Assembly (NCBI GenBank): GCA_019722365.1
Contig: JADFUC010001610.1
Location: 1 to 64,000, forward strand
Direction of reading: 5' to 3'
From: Lithospermum erythrorhizon
Lineage: Eukaryota > Streptophyta > Magnoliopsida > Boraginales > Boraginaceae
DNA: 64,000 nt
Shown: piece by piece, positions 1-12,529 of the stretch
Layout of the letters: each line of letters begins with the position of its first letter
Numbering within the stretch: the first letter of the stretch is position 1
Translations under genes and position numbers: made by a program
The notes under the pieces: generated by a model
What the model saw: the letters and a program-made list of their open reading frames with translations, nothing else
Database searches by the model: none
Told to the model about the DNA's origin: nothing

Positions 1-218
1 GCGCGTGTGGCTGTGTGCTGTGTGTGTGTGGCTGTGTGCAGATGTGTTTGATTGCTTTATGTGTTATTTGGTGGAGCGGTGGCAGCCCTGACTCGGGAGG
101 TTTGGTGTGGTGCATATTGTGGGTAGCCCCCGTGGATTCGGGAGGTTTGGTGTGATATGCACATTGAGGGGTGTAGCCTCGGTCGGGGAGGATGGTGGAG
201 GCCCCATCTGATTATTTG

Positions 219-358
219 GAGGTGGACTCCTCTGAGTATGTGTATTATTTGGAGGTGGATTCCTGTATATGTATTGTTTGGAGGTGGATTCCTCATATAT
301 GGCTGTTTGGAGGTGGATTCCTCATATGTGTATTATCTGTGGAGGTGATTCCTCACTT
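219..358. repeat. Minisatellite, about 5 units of 29-32 bp
   Basis: The core GGAGGTGGATTCCTC recurs with starts at 219, 251, 280, 309 and 341, giving periods of 32, 29, 29 and 32 bp. The units differ by a few substitutions and the last has lost one base of the core. Open frames across it are artefacts of the repeat. A related GGGAGGTTTGGTGTG motif occurs twice just upstream (about 96 and 139). Confidence 0.8.
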
Positions 359-359
359 G

Positions 360-3300
360 ATGACCTGTGTTGAGATTGTTTTAAATGAATATGCATTAGT
401 TATGAATATAATTCATGTGGTGTTGGCTAACATTGTATGCTATAGTAAATCTATGTGACATGTGGGACAGTTATTTATTAAGTACCCCGACACGTATCGC
501 GTATATGATATATTTATATATATATATATAAGTACGAATATATATGCATTTTAATCACCAAGCAGATTCAGATTCACTAAATTTTAAATTTACTCTGCCT
601 CTATGGGCCATTTACGCTTGCGCTTTCTGTGAGTTGATCGCTGAAAGCGGCCGAGAGCGGTTTCATTGAAGCCGCGTGGTATCATAAAGCGCGGTGCGCT
701 GCGTATGCGAAGTCCTCTACCGCCATTTTTTTGTTGAAAATTTGTGATATTCGAGATCAGCGGGTTGTATTATATTTGGACGAAGTCTCGTTGTCATATT
801 TTCCTTATGATGTATTTGATTTGCGGTTCGGTTGGTCTGCTATTTTGTCGGATGTATTGGTTGAACACCACGATGGAAATAGGAGCTTTATTTTGATAAT
901 GCTGCCAGTGTTATGCTATATTGTATTCATCAAGCCAGCGACTGTATACAAAGTTGTTAACGATCTTAACCTCGTGGCGGCCGATTGTATGGGCCGGTTA
1001 TTAAAGATGCCTCCTCCTAAACTGACGGCCAAGCAGGTGAAAGCCACGCGACAATCAAACCAACAACGCCCGAATTTCATTTAAAGCACTTAGTATTCTC
1101 CATACAAGATGTGACACGCTTAACTTTACTACGCGCGCTTCCATCCTGATAACATCCCGCATGTGAAAATCGCTAATCGCCCACATCAAAGAACTCTCAT
1201 TAAAATTATGTCCGCTAGATGCATCAAATGTCTCAATACTCAAGATTCCACAAAACCTTCAACTCATCAACGCGGTCCGAGGAAAACATCAATATCTCTT
1301 CCGTGATTGCTTTTGCCCGTATAATTAGATAAGAACAAAGGCTCCTTCTACGCATACAATCCCGTGGTAAATTATGTTAATACTGCATGCAGCATTGACA
1401 GTTATGGTCAAGGCCCGAACTTGCCAAAAGGATCGAAACCATCGAACACAAACCCAATACGCATGGGCTCGATGAAAATTTGATACGATATACCGTAGTG
1501 CTTCCACGCCACGCCATCCCTCTACGCCACATCCATCATCTGCTTGAGTTCGACGGTGCCATATCATGTCGTGAGTCGGCCTTCCTCGACATACAACCGT
1601 TGTAAACGCCACTGTAGGTAAAGATATCAAAAACCTTCCGCGCTTTAAGCTCAAGGCTGTCTCCCCTCTCTTCTTTCCGAACCTATTCTCATCACAAACT
1701 GCATAACCTATCATCGCTTCATACTTATAGAAACAAGATGCAATTATTAACACATTTATCAATTTTTCTCTGCTTTGGGAGGAACAGAGGACTCCAACAA
1801 TCTTTTGCCTCATAGAAATCATTTGCATGCTCTTCCGGCTATCGGGAGTCAGCCAAGCTGATTAAGGAAATCAAACGCTGGAAATATTCTCGCGATATTT
1901 CGCGACTGACTTTAGGGCAACCACACCGAAAGCGCTTAAGGATAACTTAGTGAATTCAAGGCAAACTATCCCATAACGGTTGGTTTTCAGAGCCTCTACT
2001 ACCCGAGTACGCCTCGCCCTGTGACTGATCTTCTCTAATACCACTTTGTCGCTCAAAGAGTAGCATCTCAAATTCACCATCACGCAAGTTTGTAATTATC
2101 TCCAAACCATGTACATATATCGGGACATTTATCTCCCCCCTTCTTTACATCCTTATCATCTTCATCATAAACATTATTCGGATGTAAAGATAAGACGCCC
2201 TACTTGCTTCATCATCATAAACATCATTTTCAGAGCATAAGACGCCCGGCCATTTCATCAATATAATCATGTTCAACAATATTCTCACCACGATACACCC
2301 AAGCGTAGTGAATCGCAACAAAACCCCAAGTAGAAATCAAATGGAACTCTCAACATCAATCCTACTATGCAATAATGTATTTCGACACTCCTACACCTGA
2401 CATCTTATCCCCTCAAAACCATTTTTGGAATAATAATTTTCAAAGACCATCCATAAACTTCATCAAATTTAACAAATATGAATTTTCTTAACGGTCCATC
2501 AAGGCCGAGCACGATTTCTATACACCCAAGAACTGGCCCTCCAACATTTTACCTAAAATTAAAATTTATACTCCACATATACATACTTCACTCAAGGATT
2601 AACAACTAATTAAGCAACGAATAACAATTAAAAACAACAACGCGACGATGAAGGTCGGAAAAAATAAGTCGAGATAACAATATTACCTTTGGATGCCTAA
2701 ATTGAGAGAAATGAGTGTATTGGTTCGATTAGGGTGCTGGACGCAAAGGATTTTCTGCTTCCTCGACTGCTGCTATATACCGAACACTGAATCTGCCATT
2801 AAGTTTCAGTCGCTTTTAAAAAAAAAAATCATTTTTAATTAAAATTAAAATTATTATTATTTGAATTATAAATAAAATATCTCCGACGCCAACCCGACTC
2901 ATGTCAATGTTCATATTACATACGTTTAAGTCATAAATGGTCCCTTTACGCCTACCATCTACATATATTTATAAATCGTATCGTATTTTACATTATAATT
3001 GCAGACATTGACTACATAAAGATGATTTAAGCTCCAATGATTAGATACAATACAAATTAGTTTCTATTTGTGTCATATCATGTGAAATGGAAATTAAATC
3101 AGTAATATGATAATGCCGAATACGATAACATTCGATAGTATCGCTGATATACGTCCGCGCTGATAAATTATATTAGATTTAATGTGTTTATACGTAATTT
3201 GTTAAATAACACAATGTTCAAAAAAATACAAACCATTGGCATATCTCTTCAACATTAGTTAATGTGTTGTTTTATAAGACAAAGTAAATCCATATTATAT

Positions 3301-3390
3301 CAATCATTACATACCATTATTCAAATATAATATACGTAATTGACGTAATAAGCCTCAAAAGCTAATATCAAGCACGGATCACATTTTTGG
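360..3390. other. No identifiable gene
   Basis: Several open frames of 60-170 codons exist on both strands, but none resembles a family I know and none has convincing start or splice context. The region alternates between moderately GC-rich blocks (around 600-2100) and AT-rich DNA (2800-3350). It is probably old transposon sequence, but no termini were found. Confidence 0.5.
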
Positions 3391-3395
3391 AAATT

Positions 3396-3482
3396 TCCGA
3401 CGCTAACCCGAGCATATGAATCCCGACGCCAACCGACTCCAACATCCGGAGAATAGGATGCCCCCGACGCCAACCCGACGCC
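3396..3482. repeat. Clustered CCGACGCCAACCCGA motif
   Basis: Variants of CCGACGCCAACCCGA occur about four times within 90 bp. Isolated relatives occur near 2884, 7259 and 7380. The spread over more than 4 kb suggests a subterminal or LTR motif of one or more decayed transposons rather than a local microsatellite. Family unknown. Confidence 0.5.
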
Positions 3483-3920
3483 ATTATCGATTTATTCTGG
3501 CCAAGATAAACTTCAATTGTCAAAGGGCGCTCTGGCCGACGCTATCAATACGACGCCAGCTGCCCTACCACAAAAAACCAGAAGTTTCAACACTCCAACA
3601 CCACCGCAAATTCAAACACCGACAACACAATACAAATACGAATTGCATATATAATCAAACACGCAAACACATAATATATTTACGTAATCAACTTAAAATA
3701 TCTTTAAAATAATAAACAATCAAAGTATCATCATAGTTTCAATAAAAGTGGTAACGTACTTCTCAAAGCATCAATTCTTAAAAACGAAAGCCAAACAATA
3801 AAACTATCAACGCACTGTTAAACAATAAAAACAATTTATGTATCAACGTAACAATAAAAAATATCAACTAGTCTAAGTTCTTAGTAGCTGGCTGCCCCCC
3901 TCGGGAGTGGTTCGCCCGTA

Positions 3921-3936
3921 GGCGCCGTCTGTGGGA
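3921..3936 (+). mobile_element. Ty3/gypsy-like leader motif
   Basis: GGCGCCGTCTGTGGGA matches the string commonly seen just after the 5' LTR and primer-binding site of plant Ty3/gypsy elements. An 84-codon frame follows (3942-4196) but shows no recognisable gag motif, and no LTR pair was found. This is one short match, so the assignment is tentative. Confidence 0.3.
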
Positions 3937-5390
3937 GGTCTTTGGCGTCTCGGGAGGCTGGGCAACACCGCGTGAGCTTCCCGCGTGCGCCAGTCAAGGA
4001 CAGTTCGGCGAAAGCGCCGGAATCGCCGCATCTCTCTCTATTCGCCAACAATCCGCCGCTGTTAGCATCGCCGTTGCATTTATTCATCACTTTGGCCGCT
4101 TCTAATGGGAAGTTTGCAACTATGAATCGAGGTAGAAAGCATACCAAATTGCTGGGACATTTCCGCATCAACGCATTTAGTGTAAAGCGCATTTGACCGC
4201 CCGATTCAAATCCGCTGGCCGGCCGCTACCACATGCGTGTTTCCTCGACTTTTGCTGCGGCGGGGCAAGTGGATGGGCGGTGGCGCTGGCTGAACAGACA
4301 AATGAATGTACCAATAACAACCTTCAAGTGTAGCCACGATCCCAAGTAACTCTCCCTTCGGCTGCCCACCTTCACCGGCAGACTTTCCCGCTACGCCAAG
4401 CTCGAACTTCGCTGATCCCCATAAATCAAAGTCAAGCCCGGCTACTGAAATGAGCATTATCCCTCCCTCAGATTCTCCCCGCAATATTAAGCTAAGTATT
4501 GTCAATAAATAAACTCTAAACAAATTAAATTTTAAAAACAAGAAAAATAAAACCAATCTCTACCACCGCTTTTGGCCCTCTTCTGATCGCTCGGGTTTCC
4601 TTTTCCCCGGGTCTCCCTTGTCTCTTCTCACTAAGTTGGTTTCATAAAAGAAACTCGCAACGGCGAAGTATCTTTAACTATTCTTCTTCTCAAACAAAAA
4701 TAAAAATAAAAACATCACGAGAATTTCTACAAAGTCATTGAATTAACAACATTAAATAAAAAAAGCATCACCTCCTCGTGCATCCGAGAGCGCATCCCCC
4801 TTACTCCCCTACGCGATGGAGACATTCCGACTTCTTCGTCAACCTCCCGAGCTCCCAAGGACTCGGGCTATTCTACTCTGGGCTATTCTCTTCTCGTCAG
4901 AGTCATCCAATCATTCGTACTTCCTCCACTTTGTGTGGGAGCCGCACTATCTCGCCTGGGACTCTCCAACAACCGAGTAGGTCACCGTCCGTGCCGCCAT
5001 CGCAGCCTGCCTGTCATCGTGTTTCTCCACTTCTTGCTCACAAAGACGAATACTGCCACCGGCAGCCTCCCGCCATTCTCAAACTCAGACTCGATAAAAA
5101 AAATATGGAAAAAGATTAAGACAAATTTAACTAACACACCTTACAAATTCATTTCAAGCCAAACAATCAACAGTAATTTACCAAGAATGACTCTTACATT
5201 TTCGCCAATATCTTCAGATGTCTTTATAGTTCTGGCCTGCACCGAATATCAAAGACAATGTATCCGCTGCTCCAAAATCAGTACCCCTCTTTCCACACAC
5301 CGATACCAAAAAACAAAAAATAAGATACTGGCTTAATAAAACATAAATAAATTTTCACAATCAACTAAAAATATATTAACCAACTTACCT

Positions 5391-5843
5391 GCCGTTGACG
5401 ATCGAGTAGACAATCTTGTCCTTCTCTCGCGACAGTCTAAATCTGGCGAAGCGTCCCCACATACATGAGAAATATCGTCCTTATCACCGGCCTCAGTACC
5501 GACTTCCTCACCGGCCTCATCATCACTGAACATCGGGCTGGGGCGAGGTCAACATCATTCTCATCATCATCCTCCTCACCAATGGCAAGAACGAACGGGT
5601 CAGACGGCTGACACGCGACCCACTAGCATACGAGCCCCCTCGCTGAAGGTAGCCGCCGACCCACTACTAACCCGCCTATACGCAGCACGGGGTACGGGAG
5701 CCTACTGGTTTATATGCTGTAGCCGAGTCATCGGGGATGACATAATACGTATGCCACTGCTTCTCCTTCAGATCAGCGGTTCCTCTATAGCCTTACCTTT
5801 ACCTTTATCATCCCTATCCTTCCTGGGCCTACCACCACGAGTC
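5391..5843 (-). pseudogene. Transposase-like N-terminal exon, decayed
   Basis: On the minus strand an ATG directly after a splice-acceptor-like TTGTGCAG opens a basic, AT-hook-like N-terminus (MTRGGRPRKDRDDKGKGK). Frame breaks follow, then an acidic Asp/Glu-rich stretch (about 5533-5440). The block ends at a canonical donor, CGGCAG|GTAAGT, at about 5391. A basic AT-hook start followed by an acidic linker is common in plant DNA-transposon proteins. No catalytic domain is visible downstream, so this could also be a host gene remnant. A kilobase of low-complexity DNA lies immediately upstream. Confidence 0.35.
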
Positions 5844-5859
5844 ATCTGCACAACCAAAA

Positions 5860-6900
5860 CATGAAACTAATTAACAATTCGTACAATTAACTAACAATTC
5901 AAACTAATCCAAACTAACAATCACAACTAATCCAAACTAACAATCCAAACTAACAATCACAACTAATCCAAACTAACAATCACATTTGATATCAAACTAA
6001 CAATCACATTCAAACTAATTTCCAAACTAATCCAAACTAATTAACAATCAAACTAATTAACAATCACAATTCAATTCAATTAACAATAACAATAACAACA
6101 CAACAATTAATCCAAACTAATCACAACTAATAACAACTAATCACAACTAATCACATTCAACTAACATTAATAATTAATTACATTCAAACTAATCGTACAC
6201 ATTCAACTAATCACTAACAACTAATCACAACTAATCACTAACAATTCAAACTAATCCAAACTAACAATCACAACTAATCCAAACTAACAATGACATTTGA
6301 GCATCAAACTAAAAATCACAAAGTAACCATCACATTCAAACTAATTTACAAACTAATTAACAATCACAACAATCACAATTCAATTCAATTAATAACAATA
6401 ACAACACAAATACCATTTCCTAAACTAATCACAACTAATAACAACTAATCACAACTAATCAGCATTCAATTCATCACATTCAACTAACATTAATAATTAA
6501 TCACATTCAACTAATCTATATCAACTAATCACAACTAATAACAGCTAATCACAACTAATCACAAATGTACTCCCATCTAATTAACAATAACAATCTGCCA
6601 ACTTAATCTCAAACTAATTAACAATCACAACTAACAATTCAATTCAAACTCAATAACAATTCAAACTAATTAACAATAACATTCAAACTAATTAACAATT
6701 CAAACTAATTCAATCATATTCAAACAATATCACATTTATAAAACACTAATTTAACAATAATAATGCATTAACAATTCGAAATTAAAAAATGAAATGGATT
6801 TACAATAATTCGAAATAACTAATTAAAAAATCCATTCAAATTAAAAAATTAAACTAATCAACAATAACTTAAACACATTCAATCACATATCAATTTAAAA
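5860..6900. repeat. Low-complexity A/C-rich block (CAAACTAATCACAACTAA)
   Basis: About 1 kb is built almost entirely from permutations of AACTAATC, AACAATCA and ATTAACAA. It shows strong strand asymmetry, with very little G on the plus strand. No gene is possible in it. It adjoins the transposase-like exon and would lie in that gene's 5' intron or leader on the minus strand. Confidence 0.8.
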
Positions 6901-7487
6901 CCAAATTCAATACAATAATTCAAAACCAACATTCAAATAAGGTCAAGGCTGAAATCATGGCGAGGCGGCGGAACTGATGTAGTCAGGAACTTAAGGGGAG
7001 AAAGTGGCGGCGAACTTTCATGGGAGTAGTAGGAAACCGAAGAAAAAAAAGGGAGGAAGGTTAACTGCTCGTCTCTGGGGGTATTTCAATATATAACATA
7101 TCATCGGCGCTGTCAAGGCTTATTAAATATTATAATTAATTTTGCATTTAATTTGGGCAGGCTACATAATTTAAAACGCCTCGAATAAACCCGTGAAGAA
7201 CTCTTATATTTTTAATTTATTTTATTATTACTTTCAAAGAGAATAAACACTTAAACGATATTCGACTCTAACCCGACTCAGATTTTATTTTATAAATATT
7301 TCAAATCTAAAAGTTTAATTTATACCTGCCTCTAAAATCGACGCCATACCCAATTAGTTCTCTTCACATACATACGCTGGCTCGATACTCCCCGACGCCC
7401 AACCCTTCGACGCTAATGTTAGCGCTCTGAATTTCCACCGACGCCGTAAGTGCGCTCAAAGAATAACGTGTCCAAGAACCAACTCCC

Positions 7488-8861
7488 CACTACTAGAATG
7501 CTGCATCAAACGCCGACGGAAAAACTCGTCACCAAAATTTAGCCTGCCAAGGTCGGGTTTTTTACTTCAGTCTTATCAGCTCAAATCATTTCATAATGAG
7601 TCTGGCTTAATGACTAAGATCTAGTCGTATGAAAAGAAATTTCTTTTGTTTAAATCAAAATATAAAATAAAAATAAGTGGACTTAACCCATGCACCGTCT
7701 CCAATATTTTATTATACTTGACTTTAGCTACTAAGAAGGTTCGTATAAAATAATTATAAAATAAAAATGATCCCCTGCCCTGCCTCCATTCCTAAGTACT
7801 TAAACACCGACCCTGCCCTCCTGCTTTCCTCGCTCCTAAACAATTCTATTCACCCTCATTCACCCCCCCCCAAATCATTTCAAAGATATCAAATATGGCT
7901 TACTCAAGTCATGGGAGTTTTTGAAAAAAATTGGCTTTTCATATTCTGTTTATTCTAACCCCATTCTCATACCTGCATTCTCAGATATTTCATTAAAAAA
8001 TCATTCTTATATCAGGTTATATTATATTATATAAGCCTAAATTTCCTATAACTCAATAATTTGTTATATATTTACTCCATGTTACAAGACAATCATAATT
8101 ACATATACTACGACAAGCATTACCAACATTTGATGATATTATAAAACGATCGTTTCTTCACTAATGACCCATCACACGTGCTAATATGTAAGAGAGGTTG
8201 TAATCTGCTACTTACACGCGATATGCTCAAAAAACTAAACACATATCACATTGAAGAATGCTCATTATTATCCACTAATTCACTTCATACAACATTATTT
8301 ACAAATATCATATGTCCATTAACAATCGTGACTCAAAAATTGTTCAAAACCATAAAGAAGATTTCACGCTAATTAAAATTCGAGTAGTCTCCATCCCGTC
8401 TCCATTTTATACAATCCCGCCTCCCGACCGACTCCATACTTTATTATTATATTAAAATATTATTTATACTCCCCTGCTACTAACCCTCGAATTCATAATT
8501 TAAAAAATTATTCTTATTTCTCGCTTAAAAATTGAGGGAAATTCAAATAAATTATTTTCATTTAGCTCTGGACGGAGACGGGTTTCATATCGCGACTTGA
8601 ACGGTGACTAAGTCATAGATTCTCATATTCCACTATATATATCTCTTCACATTATCATCATTCCAACATTATTTTTCCAAACCCACAACATAATATCCTC
8701 TTTATTTTATGTTATTAATTTCATTTGGCCAATTTTATTGTTCATTAATCTCAAATTTCCGATTTTATTTCAGAAAGGATTTTAAAAGAGTGAATTATTA
8801 ACAACTTATTCACTTTTTTTATTTTATGTAATGAATTCAAGCGAGGTAACTACTAATATAC

Positions 8862-8914
<53 letters not shown>

Positions 8915-9498
8915 AAAGCGGTTGAATTCAAAAGGTAATTATTACTTTTCTATTTTTTTTAATTTTTGTTTATTATTCCTTTAATAATGTAGTTTTACTT
9001 AATATATATGTAATTTATTTTTATTACTTTCTTTGTTGTAAGAAAATACTACATTCAAGTTTAATAAGCACCTGCTTTTTTATTTTATTTTTATGTTTCA
9101 ATATTCGATGCTTTATATAACATCACATGCTTATACGAATATGATGTTTAATACGTTTGATGCTTATACGAATGTGATGCTTAATATGCTTCGACGTTGA
9201 AATGATTTGTTATATGAATTCGTTATATTTTTATGCTCAATCTTCGATGCTTTTGGGCGATCATTGCATTTGTATTAATCGGACCTTCACGCTTTTTATA
9301 TTCGCTTTTATGATTGACGCACTCTTTGTTTATTGCAGCCTCGGTTGTCGCATTATCGATTTAACAAATCATAACGCAGACGATTTAAACGCAAAAATGC
9401 GATTTTATTTTCTCGACGCTATCCTCACGCCACTTCCGCGAATACGATGCGATTTTACTCGCTTCTGACATCTCTTCTCGGCCTGTTTTCTAGTAGCG
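7488..9498. mobile_element. Non-autonomous CACTA element, 2.01 kb
   Basis: The left end reads CACTACTAGAATG and the right end TTTTCTAGTAGCG, the inverted termini of CACTA (En/Spm) elements; the final GTG has become GCG. CCC flanks both ends (7485-7487 and 9499-9501), the expected 3-bp target duplication. Independent support comes from the ANGUSTIFOLIA reading, which is cut at exactly these points and resumes on the other side. No transposase is visible inside. The interior is AT-rich with a long TA run. Confidence 0.8.
8863..8909. repeat. (TA)n microsatellite
   Basis: About 23 uninterrupted TA dinucleotides inside the CACTA element. Confidence 0.95.
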
Positions 9499-10299
9499 CC
9501 CCTTTAACCCTTTGCGTGGAAACATGGAGTAGAGAATAATCTCTAGCATGTAAAGCCACAATATATCCATCCTTGACCAGCTCACCGGGTTTTCTTGGAA
9601 GTTAGATGTTTGACTTTACTCGAGGCTCGGATGAATATTCATCTGCCCTTGGACTTTGTATGTCCTCGGGTGAAGCAAAACGTAAGACCTGATCCGTGCC
9701 ACTTAATGCAGTAACATCTTCAAGAAATAGCCTTCTCCCTTATCTCCATCCACACTTCTTCACTGAAATCAGCACTACGAGGAAGTATCAGAACATTGGG
9801 CATCTCCCGAATCTGTAACAATAGTTCACTGTTTGGACATTTTCCATGAAATCATAATAGTTCACTGTTTATGAGATATCTAGAAATATTGGTCTCACTA
9901 ATACTATCTTCATATATCCATATTGTAATACTGCTCATCATACCCAAGCTTCCATCCATTGAGGTCCTTCTGCACCATCAAGGGCACAGCCAGCAAGGAT
10001 TCCATCTATCAGGAATTGCTTAACGGCACAATCATCCAATAGCTGGGCAGTACCTGTGTTTACCTGCAACGAGAGAAAATTTTGTTAGAATCCATGGAAA
10101 AGTATAAAGAAATGAGAAAATAATGTCAAACAAAATCCAACATTTTACAGTAAACCTGGTTTCACATGCTGTAGGCATTCTGCATTAATGATCTGAACCA
10201 TATCATCAGTCAGTGCACGGTGGAGTGATATAACATCACTTGCTGCAAGTAGGTCATCCATTCGCCTAGCAGCAGGAGGAAACGATGCCAAACCATTAC

Positions 10300-11320
10300 T
10301 ATTAAGTCAAAATCATCCAAGTCAAACAGAAAATATACCTCTTTAACACCAAAACAGAACAAATATAGAGAGACAGAGAATATATAAAGAGATTTGGTAA
10401 GGAGAAGAAATTATTGGCTTTGTAGTGTCGTAGAGAGGAGAGGAGAGGAGAAGAAATGAGGTATGGGGTGGTGGGTTGAGGAGAAAAAATGAGGTATGAC
10501 TTATGAGGTATGGTTGTGTGTATGACAGCTCAGGGTATGGAGATTTGGTAATGAGATATGTAATTATGAGTAATAGAATTAAATTTTAAGCCAAATCCCT
10601 ATAAACCAACTCACAATTCAAGATCTGCATGAGCTTTTTCGACTGCTCGACTCCTGGCTCGTCGAATATTGGGCTTCTAACTTTCGACCACGCTGATTCT
10701 CTCCGAACAGCCTTCGAACCGAAATCTGGCTTTGAAATTAATACTATTTAATCAATCAAATGATGTGCTCATTTACGTACTCTATTTTGCATATCAAGCT
10801 TTTCGCTTATATGGGTATTGTGGTTTAGCGCTTAAGTACATAGTACTTAAGAGTATTACATAAGAGTTTGCTGATACGGAGTATATTATTTACTTCGTAT
10901 TAAGTTTTTGTTTAGTTAATTTATTACTTAGAGTACATTAGTTAGTTAAGCATGGTGAAGTTTAATATTTAGACTTTTTTAATCGATAGATTATTATTAG
11001 GTTTTATATTATTAATATTAAAAATATTATTATGACTCTAAGCGGTATTTTAAATTTTTCAAAAAACTTAAACTTAATTCATTCAACGCTTTTTTAATTA
11101 AATTTGTCGACATTAATTATTTTAAATATGGAATAAAAATAATATCTTTATAAAAAAAACTTAATGATTTTAAGTTAAAATTTTAACTTAATTTTTCCTC
11201 GTTAACCAAATCAAGTTGATAAAATTACGTGATTTTATTCCATAACTTTTTCACAACCTTCACTTATACCTACACAAAATTACATATTTTTATTTCGATG
11301 AAGTTAAAGTTACGATGATT
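10300..11320. other. No identifiable gene
   Basis: This is the DNA upstream of the ANGUSTIFOLIA relic. No further exons of that gene were recognised, and only a GA-rich stretch (about 10430-10500) stands out. Confidence 0.4.
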
Positions 11321-11325
11321 ATTAT

Positions 11326-11499
11326 TAGTGTCGTTGTTTTATTATTATTATTGTTATTATTATTACTATTCTTTATTTCTTACTCTTATTATTATTATTA
11401 TTATTACTATTATTATAATTATGACTATTATAATTTTTATTATTGCTATTATTATTATTATTACTATTATTATTAATATTATTATTACTATTATTATTA

Positions 11500-11535
<36 letters not shown>
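11326..11535. repeat. (ATT)n microsatellite, about 210 bp, imperfect
   Basis: A long run of ATT/TTA triplets is interrupted by ACT and AAT variants. A 77-codon open frame over it is just the translated repeat. Confidence 0.9.
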
Positions 11536-11539
<4 letters not shown>

Positions 11540-11633
11540 CTGTGATTCTTGTAGATATTAATCATGGAGTTATTTTCAAGTATTCATTTCATTGTTATGT
11601 GAAAGCTTAGCTTAGTTAGCGTTTTAAACATTT

Positions 11634-11912
11634 CTAATAATTAATTATTTATAATAATTTTCAGAATACCTTTTGCAATAGCACTGCAAACTATCTAATA
11701 ATTAATTATTTTCCATAACCCATTTTCTTACGTGAATATTTCTTGCAATAGCATTCTCGAAAGTCGCTTTATCTAATAATTAATTATTTACAATGAGTTT
11801 ATTACGTAACATCTTTTCTAAATATTTTAACAAAAGACTATCTAATAATTAATTATTTACAATAATTTTTATTACGCAACATATTTTTGTAATAAGACTC
11901 TCGACAAAGTCA
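11634..11912. repeat. Tandem array, 4 units of about 61-78 bp
   Basis: CTAATAATTAATTATT starts units at 11634, 11695, 11773 and 11842. Each is followed by a diverged tail that in most units contains GCAATAGCA- or GTAATAAGA-like sequence. It lies just after the ATT microsatellite. Confidence 0.75.
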
Positions 11913-12064
11913 AGTATTTAAGTAGCTCAATCGGATAAATAGCTTCATTTTTTTTTTGCGCCATTTACAGCTCAATAGATAGTGCTTATTTTTTTTTGGC
12001 GCTTATAACATATTTTTCTTTCGCTTTGTTTTTTCTCGGATTGCATGCTGCCATGTAGTGCCCA

Positions 12065-12099
12065 CTTAGACAGCCGCATGAAAAAGCGGCCAGTCTAAG
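12065..12099. other. GC-rich hairpin
   Basis: CTTAGACAGCCGC (12065-12077) pairs with GCGGCCAGTCTAAG (12086-12099) across an 8-nt loop, in otherwise AT-rich DNA. CTAAG follows about 11 nt later, which resembles the hairpin plus CTRR end of Helitrons. No Helitron 5' end was found, so it may be any foldback or chance structure. Confidence 0.4.
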
Positions 12100-12529
12100 C
12101 ACCGCTACCTAAGCTAAAATTTGTAAAGCAGCCGACAGTGTCTTTACTATTAGGTTATGCCCAGAACCGCTAGATAGATTTTATTATTTATAACATGCTG
12201 CACTATCATGTAATAAAACCCCTTTAAAATCCCATCTGCGTGACAAAATAATTTATCAAACGACAGTGTCCGACTATCGCCTATCGCCTTCTAAACACAC
12301 TTCGATCAAGCCAGATGCCGACGGGATTTCCGTAAGCAGAATGAACTCAAGTTTTGATTCGGGGCACCGGATCGAAACCGGATTTGTTTATGTAACTCCC
12401 CGAGCCTGTGACTGGATTACGGCCGGACGTTATACGATCCCAAGCTCAAATTTGGAATACGCGCCTCAATCTGACGCGAGATCTGACAGTGAGTCCTGGA
12501 TCAACGCGATCTCTGGGGACGGATAGAAG

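Larger units (their letters stand above)
7465..10295 (-). pseudogene. AN: ANGUSTIFOLIA (CtBP-like) relic
   Basis: Minus-strand exon pieces match the plant C-terminal-binding-protein homologue ANGUSTIFOLIA, which acts in cell-shape control. Piece a (10295-10156) includes MDDLLAASDVISLH and ends at a GT donor. Piece b (10063-9944) has QLLDDCAVKQFLIDG and GCALDGAEGPQWMEAW between clean splice sites. Piece c starts at 9812 (MPNVLILPRSADFSEEVWM) and jumps after EKAIS, through a stop and a missing stretch, to a C-terminal part reading KPGELVKDGYIVALHARDYS. The reading QRVKG stops at 9502, where a CACTA element begins; the GG-WFLDT continuation reappears at 7487-7466. Coding homology then ends abruptly. 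The N-terminal exons and the distal C-terminus are missing. Stops, an internal deletion and the insertion make it non-functional. Confidence 0.85.

Noticed and set aside
157..458. Overlapping open frames with repeated WRWIP/EVDS peptides
   Set aside because: They are translations of the 29-32-bp minisatellite; no start context or family match.
1325..1828. 167-codon minus-strand open frame, the longest of the left third
   Set aside because: No recognisable domain, no repeats or splice context, and neighbours are decayed; it may be a chance frame in old transposon DNA.
11328..11561. 77-codon open frame rich in Tyr and Ile
   Set aside because: It is the translated ATT microsatellite.
12266..12526. 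86-codon plus-strand open frame of even amino-acid composition
   Set aside because: No family resemblance and no promoter or splice evidence; left unannotated.
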